64,000 nt of DNA from Ailurus styani (GCA_002007465.1 LNAC01000066.1:1154381-1218380), one strand, 5' to 3'. Positions 12,584-24,500 are shown, counted from the first letter of the stretch. The notes: generated by a model from the letters alone, not told the origin. Made by a program: numbers and translations.

Positions 12584-15500
12584 GTAAGCAAACTTACAAG
12601 TCTTGGGAGAGAAACATCTGATATTCTTTTAGTTGTAGAAAAGAAAAAGCATCACGTGTGACTAAGTGGGGAATGTTAGGCTTGACAATGCAAAGTGGGT
12701 GTCAATTGGGTATCTCTGTTAGAAAAGGGAGTTACTCTGGAAAACCCTCCAAAATTTGAAAATGAATAACATGTTTCTACATAATGCATGGATCAAGAAA
12801 AATCCAAAGGGCAATTCAAAATTATTTTGAACACAAGGAAAATAAAACAAAATGAGCAAAATTTAAGTTCAAAGAAGTATCATTACCTCCATACCACTTT
12901 CCCTTTATTCCAACCCCACAGCCATCTTCATGGAACCAACCTCATTGATCTCTGTCTTTCCTGTGTTACATAGAAACACATGTGTGTACATTGTGTCATT
13001 CTCCTACTTTCTTACATAAAAGATAGCATACTAGAGATACCTGTTTGTGACTTGCTTTTCTCAATTTACAAATATCCTGTAAGTCAGTACGTATCAATTC
13101 ACAAGGATCTTCCTCATTCTTTTATACAATGACGTAGAAATTCCCTGGGTGGGTATACCAAAGTTTATTCAATCAGTCTTCTACATATGGGCATTTAGTT
13201 TGTATCCAATATTTTGCAATTACAAACAATGCTGCAATAATCTTACATTTATGTATTTTGCATTGCTCGAGGTGTATCTTTAGAGTAAATTCCTTAAACT
13301 AAAAGATACCTGATACACTGGAAGAAAATATCTGTAACACATATCACAGATAAAGGACTAATATAACTAATACATAAGAAAACTTAAAACTGAGGGGAAA
13401 AAAACCCAATTGCCAAATGAGTAATATGCATACATATACAATTCACATGCACATACACATACCCCAAAAATACCGAAATGGCTCCTAAATCTGTAAAAGG
13501 TGTTCAACTTCACTACGAAAAAAAAATGCTAATCAAAACTATATTAAAGCACCTCACCTACCAGATAGCTTTTTCTAAACTAAGATTAAAGAGAAATTCA
13601 GTTGATCCTTGCATGGTTTCATTTCTCATGTTCAGATGTACTTGAGGTTTATTCTTATATATGGTATGCAGTATATATTTTTACTTTATTTCTACAAGAT
13701 GAAGGCTTTTATTTTTCTTTTTTCATCACTATATACAGCCACTTTTGTGATTAAAAGATTCTGGGTTTGGTGTTTGTTTTTTGAGTTTTTGTTGTTGTTG
13801 TTGTTGTTTTTGAATTAGAAAGAAGCCCTCCAATTTTTTTTTTTATTTTTTAAAAAGATTATATGTGCAATTGGCATAGTCTATTCCTGGAAAGGTTGGT
13901 AGGCTTCTTGTTTCCTCCGGGAAAAATTTTAAAATATAATTCAAGTTTTCTCTTTGAACTTTGGAAATTCTAACTTTTGGAAAGCTAGCATTTTCTAGAC
14001 TATTTAAAAGATCCTATTACAGTGAGAGATAAGGAAGAGCAGAATTCTGTTAAGTTTTTTCTTATTTCCCTCTCCCACAGCCAGCTGGCCACCCTCTATC
14101 CCCAGGCAACACCAGCATCCTCACACAACCTAGTTTCCCAGAGTCAGTCTCTCCATAGCCAAGGAACCCTTAAAGTTTCTGATCATCATTCATACTATCC
14201 TCTTTAGTTCAGCATCTTGGTAGGAATGAGCCTAATATTTTATTTACCATATCATATTTAATTTTAAAAAAAACTTCAAAGTACACACACTCATCCCAAC
14301 TGCAATGAAGAGGAAACGAAAGCCAACGGAAATCAGGTAACTTAATGAAATTAACATAGCTTGCAAGTTACACCTACAACCTCAACTGGTTTTTACTTTT
14401 TGCTCAGTGACATTGTAAATTTATAAATAAAGTCAGGACTGTAAAAATGAAGGAAAGATGAATAAATGAATAAAGTAGTTAACAAAAGAATGCCACCCAC
14501 AAATTCTGTTGCTATAAGTTATTTTGTATACTTTTGTGCAAATTAAGTAATTAAATTATATTTTTTTATTCAGTTAGTAACTTCAGTGGGTGATATCAAA
14601 CCCTGAAGAACGACTTCTTTTAACCTATTGTGTATGTACTTTATCCGTCTGCAGGAATCCTCAAGCCACGTGATATAAATAAATGGCCTAAGGTAAATTT
14701 AAATTTCTCAGTTCTGCTTTCTGATGCTAATCTGACCATTCTCTTGACATTAGAGTTCTAAAACTTCACAGGGGTAAGTAGAACAAAAGTTTTCCATGTG
14801 ACCTTGGGCATGTATAACCTTTCCAGATTTAGATTTAATCTCCTGTAGCACAAACATTATAACAGTAAAATACATCTCTGAGCATTAAATGAAATAACAC
14901 CTGTCTCTTGCTCAAGTTCATAAAGTTAAACAGTGGTAAATACAGGATTTATTCCCAGCCTCAATACAGAACCCTCACTCTCAACATTTACATTTGAGCC
15001 CCTTCTCCTAGAAGTTCACAAATACACAAACACCTCTACTCACAAACTTCTTAGAATGAGTTCATGGCATTGGGATTTCAAGTTTAAGTGGAAACTTTAC
15101 ATCTGGGATTTAAGTGGGGATGTTATAATGCTTATGACTAGGAGATGATGGATGGGTCACTGCATTTTCTGACACTGCAGTCAGCAAAAAAAGCTGCCTG
15201 GCCAAAAGCCCAAAAGAAAATGTTGAAAAAGGTCAATTGAATAGATATATTTGATATGATTTCTATGGGGGGAGGAAGTGACAGGCCAGGAATAGATGGG
15301 AGGAAAATCTATCAATTGTTACTCATATGACATTTTTTTGATATTTGCAGCCCCCATGTAAAATGTACTACTCAGTGGATCCTTCTTATACATCAGACTG
15401 TCCAGATGTGACATCATATGTTTGTGCTACCAATGGCCACACTTACCAGAATGAGTGTTTTTTTTGTGTTGATCAGTGGTAAGTTCAAAATAAAATACTA

Positions 15501-18500
15501 TTTTTTTCTTTGTATTTCCTCACAGAAATATCAAATAACCTTAGCCAAGGAAATGGATTTACTGAAGGATAGGATTTTTATTTAAAATACCCTCTATTGT
15601 TCATTAAAGACTGGGGACATACTATATATAAAGAGAAAAGTCTTTCTGAAAAACTTCAGTTAACATTCAAAGTTGACTCATTAAAAAAAAGAAAGAAAAG
15701 CTTATGTGATGTTTTGGCAGAATTGTACAAAGATCATATTAATAGATATCTATAGATTATATTCAAACAATAAATAGAAATCCAGCTTTTCAAATCACNA
15801 GAAAGAAAAGCTTATGTGATGTTTTGGCAGAATTGTACAAAGATCCTATTAATAGATATCTATAGATTATATTCAAACAATAAATAGAAATCCAGCTTTT
15901 CAAATCACTCAAAAATTTTTAACAAATCACACTGACATGCCTATGAATAGTGCCCATAAATATTGCTTGGTAGACATAAATAGATATAGATAGCAATACA
16001 GACATAGATAAAGGTGTACATACACATGAATAATAAAGTAGTTATGTGGTCTTACATACATACACATTGACAGTTGACTTATTTCTTTGTCTTTCAAGGA
16101 AGTACAATAGTAAATTTAGATTAAAAAATTAATAACATTCCTTGTAATACATTTTAACTCCACTTGAAATTGTTTTTGCAAACAGATTTATATCTTGTTA
16201 GTAACTCTTTCATGACCTGTTTGATCTTCTNAATTAATAACATTCCTTGTAATACATTTTAACTCCACTTGACATTGTTTTTGCAAACAGATTTATATCT
16301 TGTTAGTAACTCTTTCATGACCTGTTTGATCTTCTGTGTTGGGAATCCCCAAGACTATCCTCAGGTTGGATGATTTGCTAGCAGGACTCATAGGCCTTAG
16401 AAAAGCTGTTGTACACATGGTAGGAGTTTATTACAATGAAAGGATATGAGTAAAATCAGCAAAGGCAGAAAGCTCACAGGGTGGAGTCCAGGAGAGAGCA
16501 ATCACAGGCTCCCAGTTGACCTTTCCCAGTGGATTCACAGGCAGTGTTTAATTCTCCCAGCCACAATGTGTGACAACACATACAGAGTTTTGCCAACCTT
16601 GGAAGCTCACCAACGCCTTGGTGCCCAGGCCTTTCATTAGAAGTCAGCCACCTAAGCTTGTGGCACCTGCACGACTGACAACTACTGAGTTTCCAGCCAC
16701 CCTGAATTCCCAGAGGTCAAATTGATATAGAGCAACTCAGGACCACAGGGAACAACAGGCATTCACTTGATCATAAACTATATGGCATGGCCTATGACCT
16801 CAGGTAACAAAGTCACTCTTATCAGGAGGGATATTCCAAGGGCTTATGGTTACTTCCCAGGAACTAATTTGAGCATCCCAAGGATGTTGAGCTAAATTTT
16901 TAATGCATATCTTCCTTTGAGAAGAATCTTTATGGGCTTCCAGTGTCACGTTTCCAACCCATGAGGCTGTTATTGCAGAGCACTGAAGGAAATGGGGTGT
17001 AGAAACAAGTCTAATAAAGGAAATATGTGCTCATCTTCAGAGCACGTACTAGACTCAGAGGATGACTGCAATGTCATTTAAAGGAAAAGAATAGGAATTG
17101 AAAAAATGGGAATTAACCATATATCTACAATCACTTTCAAAGCAATGAGAATTCATGAATGTCACCAGACTATGTGGAATAATTAAATTATATTAGCATT
17201 TCTTCCTAATAGCTGCTGTCACTTTCTCAGGCATGGGCCAATTAGGCAAGACACTTCGAAGTGCTTTCTTGCTTCCAAAAGAAAGCTGGAGTAGCCATAC
17301 TTAGAGCAGACAAACTAGATTTTAAACCAAAGACTATAACAAGAGGTGAAGAAGGGCATTACATCATAGTAAAGGGATCTATCCAACAAGAAGATCTAAT
17401 AGTTGTAAATACTTATGCCCCCATTTTGGGAGCATCCAAATATATCAAACAATAACAAACATAAAGGAACTCATTGATAATAATACAATAATAATAGTAG
17501 AGGACTTTAACACCCCACTAACATCAATGGATAGATCACCTAAGCTGAAAATCAACAGGAAAACAATGACACATTATTTTGAATGACGCATTGGACAAGA
17601 TGGACTTAACAGTTATATTCAGAACATTTCATCCTAAAGCAGCAGAATACATATTCTTTTCAAGTGCACATGGAACATTCTCCAGAATAGATCACATACT
17701 GGGTCACAAATCAGGTCTCAACAAGTACAGAAAGATTGAGATCATACCATGCATATTTTCTGAATGCTATGAAACTTGAAGTCAACCATAAGAAAAAATT
17801 TGGAAAGTCCACACATACATGGAGGTAAAAGAACATCCTACTAAGGAATGAATGGATCAACCAAGAAATTAAAGAAGAAATTTAAAAAAATACATGGAAA
17901 TAAATGAAAATGACAACATGATGGTCCAAAACCTTTGGGGGTGGAGCAAAAGCAGTCCTATGAGGGAAGTATGTAGCAATACAGGCCAACCTCAAGAAGT
18001 AAGAAAAGTCTCAAATATACGACGTAACCTTACACCTAAAGGAGCTAGAAAAAGAACAAAAAATGGTGCCTAAAGCCAGCAGAAAAAGGGAAATAATAAA
18101 GATTAGAGCAGAAATAAATGATATAGAAGCAAACAAGCAAATAAAAAATTAATAGTTGAAGAGATCAATGGTTCTTTGAAAGGATTAATAAAATTGATAA
18201 ACCCCTAGCCAGACTTATCAAAAAGAAAAGAGAAAGGACACAAATAAATAAAATCATGAATGAGAGGAGGGATCACAACCAATACCACAAACTTACGAAC
18301 AATTATAAGAGAATACTGTGAAAATTATATGCCAACAACTGGACAATTTGAAAGAAATGGATAAATTCCTAGAAACATATAAACTACCAAAACTGAAACA
18401 GAAAGAAATACAAAACTTGAACAGACTGATAACCAGCAAAGAAATTGAATCAGTAATCAAAAATCTCCCAACAAACAAAAGTCTAGGACCAGGTGGCTTC

Positions 18501-21500
18501 ACAGACAAATTCCATCAAACTTTTAAAGAAGAGTTAATACCTAGTCTTTTCAAACTGTTCCAAAAAATAAAAATGGAAGGAAAACTTCTAAATTCATTCT
18601 ATGAGGCCAGCATTACCTTGATTCCAAAACCAAAGTCCCTACTAAAAAAGAGAATTACAGGCCAATATCCCTGATGAACATGGATGCAAAAATTCTCAAT
18701 AAAATCCTAGCAAATCAAATCGAACAATACATTAAAACAATCATTCACCACAATCAAGTGGGATTTATTCCCGGGCTGCAAGAGTGGTTTAATATTTACA
18801 AATCAATCAAGATGATATTCCACATTAAAAAGAAAGAATAAAAATCATATGATCCTCTCAATACCTGCAGAAAAAACATTTGACAAAGTATAGCATCCAT
18901 TCTTGAAAAAAATACTCAACAAAGTAGGGATAGAAAGAACATACCTCAACATCACAAAGGCCATATATGAAAGACCCACAGCTAATATCATCCCCAATGA
19001 GGAAAAACTGAGAGCATTTCCTCTATGATCAGGGAAAAGACAGGGATGTCCACTCTTACCATTGTTATTTAACATAATACTGGAAGTCCTAGCCTCAGCT
19101 ATCAGACAACAAAAAGAAATAAAAGGCATCCAAATCAGCAAGGAAGAAGTCAAAATTTCACTATTCACAGACAACATGATACTCTATGTCGAAAATTCAA
19201 AAGGCTCCATCAAAAAATTGCTAGAACTGATACATGAATTCAGCAAAGTAACAAGATAAAAAATCAATGTAAAGAAATCTGTTATATTTCTTTTTTTAAT
19301 AAAGATTTTATTTATTTATTTGACACAGAGAGAGAGATTACAAGTAGGCAGAGAGGCAGGCAGAGAGAGAGGAAGAAGCAGGCTCCCTGCTGAGCAGAGA
19401 GCCCGATGCGGGCCTTGATCCCAGGACGCTGAGATCATGACCTCAGCCGAAAGCAGAGGCTTTAACCCACTGAGCCACCCAGGCTCCCGAAATCTGTTAT
19501 ATTTCTATACACAAATAATGAAGCAGCAGAAAGAGAAATCAAGGAATCAATCTTATTTATAATTATACCAAAAACCATAAGATACATACCTAGTAATATA
19601 TCTATTGTCTAGATAAAACTTTACCTAACTGAAGAGGTAAAATATCTATACTCTGAAAATTAGAACACTTATGAAAGAAATTGAAGAGGACAAAAAGAAA
19701 TGGAAAAACATTCCATGTTCATGGATTGGAAGAACAAATATTGTTACAGTGTCTATACTATCCAAAGGAGTCTACATATTTAATTCAATCCCTATCAAAA
19801 TACCACCAGCATTTTTCACAGAACTAGAGCTAAAAGTCCTAAAATTTGTATGAAACCACAGAAGACCCCAAATAGCCAATGCAGTCTCGAAAAAGAAAAG
19901 CAAAGCTAGAGGCATCACAAGTCCAGACTTTAAGCTGTATTACAAATCTGTAGCAATAAAGGCAGTATGGTACTGGCACAAAACAGACACCTAGATCAAT
20001 GGAACAGAATGGAAAACCCAGAAATGGACCCTCAAATCTATGGTCATCTAATCTTCAACAAAGCAGGAAAGAATACCCATTGGAAAAAAGACAGTCTCTT
20101 CAACAAAAAAAGTGTTGGTAAAATTGCATAGCCACATGCAGAAGAATCAAACTGGACCACTTTCTCATATCATACACAAAAATAAATTCAAAATGGATGA
20201 AAAACCTAAATGTGAGACAGGAATCTATCAAAGTTTTAGAGGAGAACACAGGCAGAAACCTCTTTGACTTCAGCTGTAGCAACTTCTTCCTAGACACATC
20301 ACCACAAACAAGGGAAGCAAAAGCAAAAATGAACTACTGGGACTTCATCAAGATAAAAATCTTCTGCACAGCGAAGGGAAAAATCAACAAAACTAAAAGG
20401 CAACCTTGGGAATGGGAGAAGGTATTTGTAATGGCCTATCTAATAAAGGGTTCGTATCCAAAATCTATAAAGAACTTATCAAACTCAATACCCCCAAAAC
20501 TAAATAATTCACTTAAGAAATGAGCAGAAGACATGAACAGACATTTCTTCAAAAAAGACATGCAGATGGCTGACACATGAAAAGATACTCACTATCACTC
20601 ATCATGAGGGAAATACAAATGAAAACCATGATGAGCTATCATCTCACACCTGTCAGGGTGGCTAACATTAACAACACAAGTAATATAGGTATTGGTGAGG
20701 ATGTGGAGAAAGGGAACACTCTTACACTGTTGGTGGGAATGCGAACTGGTGCAGCCACTCTGGAGAACAGTATGGAGGTTCCTCAAAAAGTTAAAAATAG
20801 TGCTACCCTCGATTCAGCAATTACACCACTGGGCATTTACCAAAGGATACAAAAATACAGATTCAAAGGGATACATGTACCTGATGTTTATAGAAGCATT
20901 ATCAATAACAGCCAAATTTGGAGGGTGCCCAAATGTCCATCGACTGATGAATGGATAAAGAAGTTGTGAGATATATATAATGGAATATTACTCAGCCATC
21001 AAAAAGAATGAAATCTTGCCATTTGCAATGCTATTGTCCGTGGTAACGTGTCTGGTAAGAAGTTGCTATAGCCAAGGTCGAAGAGGTTTCTGCCTGTGTT
21101 CTCCTCTAGGATTTTGATGGATTCCTGTCTCACATTTAGGTCTTTCATCCATTTTGAATTTGTTTTTGTGTATCGTGTAAGAAATAACTAACTGGAATTT
21201 AAATAAAACCTTGAAACTAAAAAAAAGACAGAAGAGAACAGAAGAGTGCAAGTCTTGGCCTGAATCGATAGAATCATAGTTGCTATTAAAAGAATCTGTC
21301 AAGCCTACTCAGTGTAGGACCCTCATAATAACTACCAAGAAAATAGAATGAAAAAGATCCCAGACTCTTCAGAAATTTTTGATCACATTTGGCAAAAAGA
21401 ATACATGCCTAAGAAAATTCATGATAATAGAAAACAACACTGGTTTTGTTCAACCAAACAATATTTTAGTAAGTCTTGAAATGGCTGACAGCATTTCAAA

Positions 21501-22509
21501 AATCAGATTTTTACCTAAAAATATAGATTTCCAACTTATTTTGAAAAATCAAAGTTGTGCTAATAGGAAGCTAGGATTTCACATGAAAAAAAAAAAAGAA
21601 GCAACAGCTGCCTAGGAGCAGCTGCCCACCTAAATGGAGTTCAGGCATTTCAGACAGCCCCACCTCTCTTTTGCGGTGAAGGTGGGCCCCTCCACTTAAT
21701 TATATTACCAGCTTGGCTCCTACAAGTCAACATGTTTGCAATCTCTTACCCAAGTGAGTTGATCAGATAGACATCAATAGTCACCCTAAGATGGGGGTCA
21801 GGGTGGGGAGTCTCTTGAAAGAAGCTCTAAGTTTAAAGGATTCTTTTAAAAATGCAAGAGAAAATAGAATGGGCCATTTATACAGGAGTTTCCACTTTGG
21901 AAAACATTTGGAACTGAGAAAATACGCAGTGTCTTTAGGGAAATAATAAAGAGAAAAATTGTGTTGAAATGAATGTTATATATTAGAGAACGGTACACCT
22001 AAAGATGGAAGGTTAGGCAGAGGCTAGCCTTCTGGGAAAAATATATACCAGGGTAAGGAGAATAGATTGTAGTCTATGAGCAGTGTAAACCTGGTGAATA
22101 TTTGGACAGAGCGTGAATTATGTGAATTATTAGGCATAGCATTCTCGTTACGGTTACCTTTTACTTCTTGGTAAAAAAAAAAAAATCCAGCATTGTTATA
22201 CTGAATTGAAAGGTATCAAAATGGGAATGAGTTAGGAGATGAAAGATTCTCTGTTGAAAAACTTCACAGAACACCACTTTGAATAATTAAGATACAGAGG
22301 AGGAACGTGGGGTGATCGGCAGGAAGAGACGGGTATAAAGGGAATTGCAAAGCAGCTCCCTTTCTCAGGACTACATTTGGAAGATGAGAGAATGTGAAGC
22401 AATACCTACTTTCCTTATTATACTAATCTCTCTTTTTTAAAAATCTCTTCTCTTTAGGGAATTCGGTCCTCATATTAAGTTTTATAAATATGGAAAATGT
22501 GGCCAATGA
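12514..22509 (+). CDS. SPINK13: SPINK13, Kazal-type serine protease inhibitor, 4 coding exons
   Basis: Coding exons are 12514-12583, 14655-14692, 15351-15478 and 22458-22509, giving 288 nt and a 95-residue protein (human: 94). All introns are GT-AG, with phases 1, 0 and 2. Residues 1-23 ([16 protein letters not shown] then LAHTVFS) form a signal peptide, followed by a linker [15 protein letters not shown] and one Kazal domain. Its six cysteines fit the family pattern: C-x7-C-x6-Y-x3-C-x2-C in exon 3 and the last Cys in YKYGKC. Wording such as [17 protein letters not shown] and KYGKC identifies SPINK13 rather than SPINK6 or SPINK14, and gene order agrees. The predicted P1 residue is Asp (CPD-V), where human has Asn. 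The protein ends GKCGQ, one residue longer than human. The start ATG has C at -3 and G at +4. The product should be a secreted inhibitor; epididymal expression is known in rodents. Its target protease is not evident. Confidence 0.95.
12584..14654 (+). other. SPINK13: SPINK13 intron 1
   Basis: 2071-base GT-AG intron. It holds the rearranged L1 at 12940-13570, a (GTT)n run at about 13790-13809 and otherwise unassigned AT-rich sequence. Confidence 0.85.
12940..13570. repeat. Old L1 with inverted halves
   Basis: From 12940 to about 13305 the + strand reads as antisense old L1 (3' UTR and ORF2 end, e.g. 'caattacaaacaatgctgc'). From about 13310 to 13570 it reads sense ORF2 ('ggactaatataactaatac', 'atgctaatcaaaacta'). 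A minus-oriented 3' part preceded, on its own strand, by an inverted 5' part is the layout left by twin priming during L1 insertion. Confidence 0.6.
14655..14692 (+). CDS. SPINK13: SPINK13 exon 2 (linker)
   Basis: Acceptor gtctgcag and donor gtaaat bound 38 nt. With the G from exon 1 it reads [13 protein letters not shown], aligning with the human linker GIFNKRDFTRWPK. Too short to be found as an open frame; supported by homology, splice sites and phase. Confidence 0.9.
14795..14905 (+). repeat. MIR fragment, plus strand
   Basis: 'gtgaccttgggcatgt' followed by 'gagcattaaatgaaataac' matches the MIR core and 3' part. It sits in SPINK13 intron 2. Confidence 0.65.
15351..15478 (+). CDS. SPINK13: SPINK13 exon 3 (Kazal core)
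   Basis: Acceptor atatttgcag, donor gtaagt. Encodes Cys 1-5 of the Kazal domain with [17 protein letters not shown] then [19 protein letters not shown] and FFCVDQ. It ends in phase 2 (TG), and the split codon becomes Trp with the G of exon 4. Confidence 0.96.
15690..15908. other. Direct duplication around a single N, probable assembly artefact
   Basis: The 109 bases at 15690-15798 recur at 15800-15908, separated only by one N at 15799. They differ at one position (agatcat versus agatcct). This is the footprint of two overlapping contig ends placed in tandem instead of merged. Confidence 0.9.
16127..16335. other. Second direct duplication around a single N
   Basis: The 104 bases at 16127-16230 recur at 16232-16335 with N at 16231. 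There is one mismatch (cttgaaattg versus cttgacattg). Same artefact class as the one 430 bases upstream. Confidence 0.9.
16345..16985 (-). mobile_element. Probable solitary ERVL/MaLR-class LTR, antisense
   Basis: A block of roughly 640 bases with a composition unlike its surroundings ('tcctcaggttggatgatttg', 'gactcataggccttagaaaa', 'gtgtgacaacacatac') resembles an old mammalian LTR by recall. 'gtttattacaatg' near 16426 is the complement of an AATAAA-bearing LTR segment, which sets the orientation. No retroviral coding sequence adjoins it. The exact family is not assigned. Confidence 0.5.
17215..21037 (+). mobile_element. L1 retrotransposon, 5'- and 3'-truncated, defective
   Basis: Begins inside the ORF2 endonuclease region ([29 protein letters not shown] near 17275-17450) and continues through the reverse-transcriptase region near 18318-19250 ('[19 protein letters not shown]', '[10 protein letters not shown]', the latter with the catalytic DD altered to DN) to the C-terminal part near 20180-20960. 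Stops and frameshifts break the frame many times, a Can-SINE interrupts it at 19290-19487, and it stops at about 21037 with no 3' UTR or A tail. ORF1 and the 5' UTR are missing. It cannot encode a working protein. Confidence 0.92.
19290..19487 (-). repeat. Can-SINE nested in the L1, with 17-base TSD
   Basis: Minus-strand young SINE. The target copy gaaatctgttatatttc is found on both sides (near 19276 and 19488), so insertion into the L1 is certain and the SINE is younger than the L1. Confidence 0.95.
21040..21182 (-). repeat. Inverted L1 ORF2 fragment
   Basis: The reverse complement of this stretch matches the same ORF2 segment present in sense at about 20168-20295, including the exact 20-mer CTAAATGTGAGACAGGAATC on opposite strands. 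It abuts the broken 3' end of the sense L1 and has no A tail, so it is not an ordinary separate insertion. Confidence 0.85.
22458..22509 (+). CDS. SPINK13: SPINK13 exon 4 (last Cys and stop)
   Basis: Acceptor ttctctttag. Reads (W)[16 protein letters not shown] then TGA at 22507. It matches human EFHYRIKFEKYGKC in spacing and supplies Cys 6. It lies 7 kb downstream of exon 3, beyond an LTR and an L1, but the phase fits exactly. Confidence 0.93.
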
Positions 22510-22619
22510 GTAACAGAGTACTCATTTCACTACTTAATTCTGAAAATTATTTCTTTTGGAATTTAAGGGCAAATGATAAATAACATCTATGCTACACCCA
22601 AATTTGGAACAAAGTTGAA

Positions 22620-22672
22620 AATAAAGGAACCAAACTAATGGAGAACCAACTGATACATATATTACAAATAAA
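22620..22672 (+). terminator. SPINK13: Candidate SPINK13 polyadenylation signals
   Basis: AATAAA occurs at 22620-22625 and 22667-22672, 111 and 158 bases after the stop codon, which suits the short 3' UTRs usual in this family. Which one is used cannot be told. Confidence 0.55.
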
Positions 22673-24269
22673 TATAATTATGAAAGAGGTGGTCTTTACC
22701 CTGTGTAATGATTGTTTAAAATAAGCTTTCATTTTACTTGCATCTGAGATCTGTCACTCCTCAAATTCAACTTAACCCAAAGTGCAGGCTCACTTGTGAG
22801 ATCTGACCCTGCCCCACTAATCTCACCTAAAGACTTGAGTGTAAGAAAACATCGCACGCACACATACAAACAGCTGTTTGAGACTTTCTACCTCATACTT
22901 GTAAGTGAAGTTCACCTTCATTAGAGGAAAAAAATGTTCATATGCTAATAGAAGGAGGGAGGAGTGCCAAGAACTTTTGGGGGGAAAGTATGTTTTTAAG
23001 AGGAGGAGTAGATACTATTTGACCCTCTAGTTTTAGCGTTTTTAATCCTTATTCCAATCCACTGTTCCTACACTGTTCCTGGTCAATAAATTCATTTTTA
23101 TTTTTGCTTAATCCATGTTATAAGCTCTCACTTATAACTGAAAGATCTTAACTAATACAGGGAGATGAAGCCATTATTATATTTTTGAGGCTGGGGAAAT
23201 GAATAGTGAAAATTTGATCAGCCTCTGGCTTCAGTGGGTTCTAGGCCATTACCTGTTGCTGCCACTAGATGTCAGCCTCACTCTTCTATCTTAATCCGAT
23301 CGGTTCTTTAACCGGAAGGGTTCCCACAGTTCTGCTTTCCCCATTCCCTTTCCAACTAATGCACAGCTCAGTTCTGCTGGCAACAAGGCCTTTGTCCTCT
23401 CTCCTTCCCCGGGGGCCCCTGGTCAGTAGGGTCCATCAGGTTGGACATCTTTGGAGCTGGGGAAATCGTTTCAGGTCTCTGTTTTCTCAGAGTCTCCTAA
23501 AATATAGATCTTCTCTTGCTAATTTTGAGCATCTTGTGTAACTTAACATTGTTTTATTATTTCCTCTTTCCATCACTATTTTCAAAAATAATAAAAGGCA
23601 GACCAAAGAAACGGAACAGTGGGAAAGTAACTCCACCAAAATAAAAATTAAGTAATGGAAATTAATTGCCTTCCAGGCAGGAGAGTCAAAGTGAGATAAG
23701 TTTGGTAACTATGGAGACATAGTTACGTATTTCTTTTTAGCCTGGCCATCTGATCTGGACATGCTACATTTAGGTAGCACCCATTGTAAAGTATGTAGTA
23801 TAACCTTAATTCATAGAAACTTTTGCTTAGCTGATAAATATTTCTATCGATTTATGGGCACCACTGGGATTGGTGGATTCCTGGCATTGATGCAGTGGTG
23901 GCAGCAGCCGAGGAACAGTCAGAGGCTCTCTTGCAGCTCCAGTGGGTACGTTTATCCTCCGGGCTTCGCCACTGAAGGGGGCTCTGCAAAGGAGCCCCTG
24001 TTCACTCAGACAACAGTGATTTCAACTTAAAGGAGATTCTGTGTCATATGGGAAACAAAGTGAAGGAGAACGTGTTCAATATTTCACAGTGTCCTCTTCT
24101 TAATGAAGTTAAATCCAATCTAAAATGATGAAATTTGTGTAAGTTCCAGTGAGGTATGTTTTCTTTCTTTTTAAATTCACTGATGCAAGCCAGATGATTT
24201 CTTCCCAATGCTGGATGAATTCTGTTGTTACTCCACCTTGTGATTAGTGATGTGGAATCTTAAAATTAT

Positions 24270-24500
24270 TCCTTCATTCATTTGGTAATGATTTGTGGAG
24301 GAGTTCTTACTCTGCAATGGACTATATACCAGGTACTAGTAGAAGCAAACAAACAAGGCCGGCAAGATCCTGTTCTTGTGGAACCTGCATCCCAGGGGTG
24401 AGAGATGAATCAGGTGCAAATAAAGGAACAGACAATAACAGGTAACAATGAATGCTGTGATGAAAATGAATAAAACAAGGTCATGTAATAATAAGTGAGG
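24270..24500 (-). repeat. L2 3' end, minus strand
   Basis: 'gactatataccaggtacta' and 'caagatcctgttcttgtgga' follow the antisense L2 3' end. Confidence 0.55.

Larger units (their letters stand above)
15479..22457 (+). other. SPINK13: SPINK13 intron 3 (7 kb, repeat-filled)
   Basis: GT-AG phase-2 intron, more than twice the length of any other intron here. In order: two false duplications at N joints (15690-15908, 16127-16335), an antisense LTR, a 3.8-kb L1 with a nested SINE, an inverted L1 fragment, then about 1.2 kb of unassigned sequence. Confidence 0.85.

Noticed and set aside
16345..16985. A full endogenous retrovirus
   Set aside because: Only an LTR-like block is present; no internal coding sequence and no second LTR lie nearby.
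20577..20969. 130-codon frame
   Set aside because: It is L1 ORF2 C-terminal sequence within the defective L1, not a host gene.
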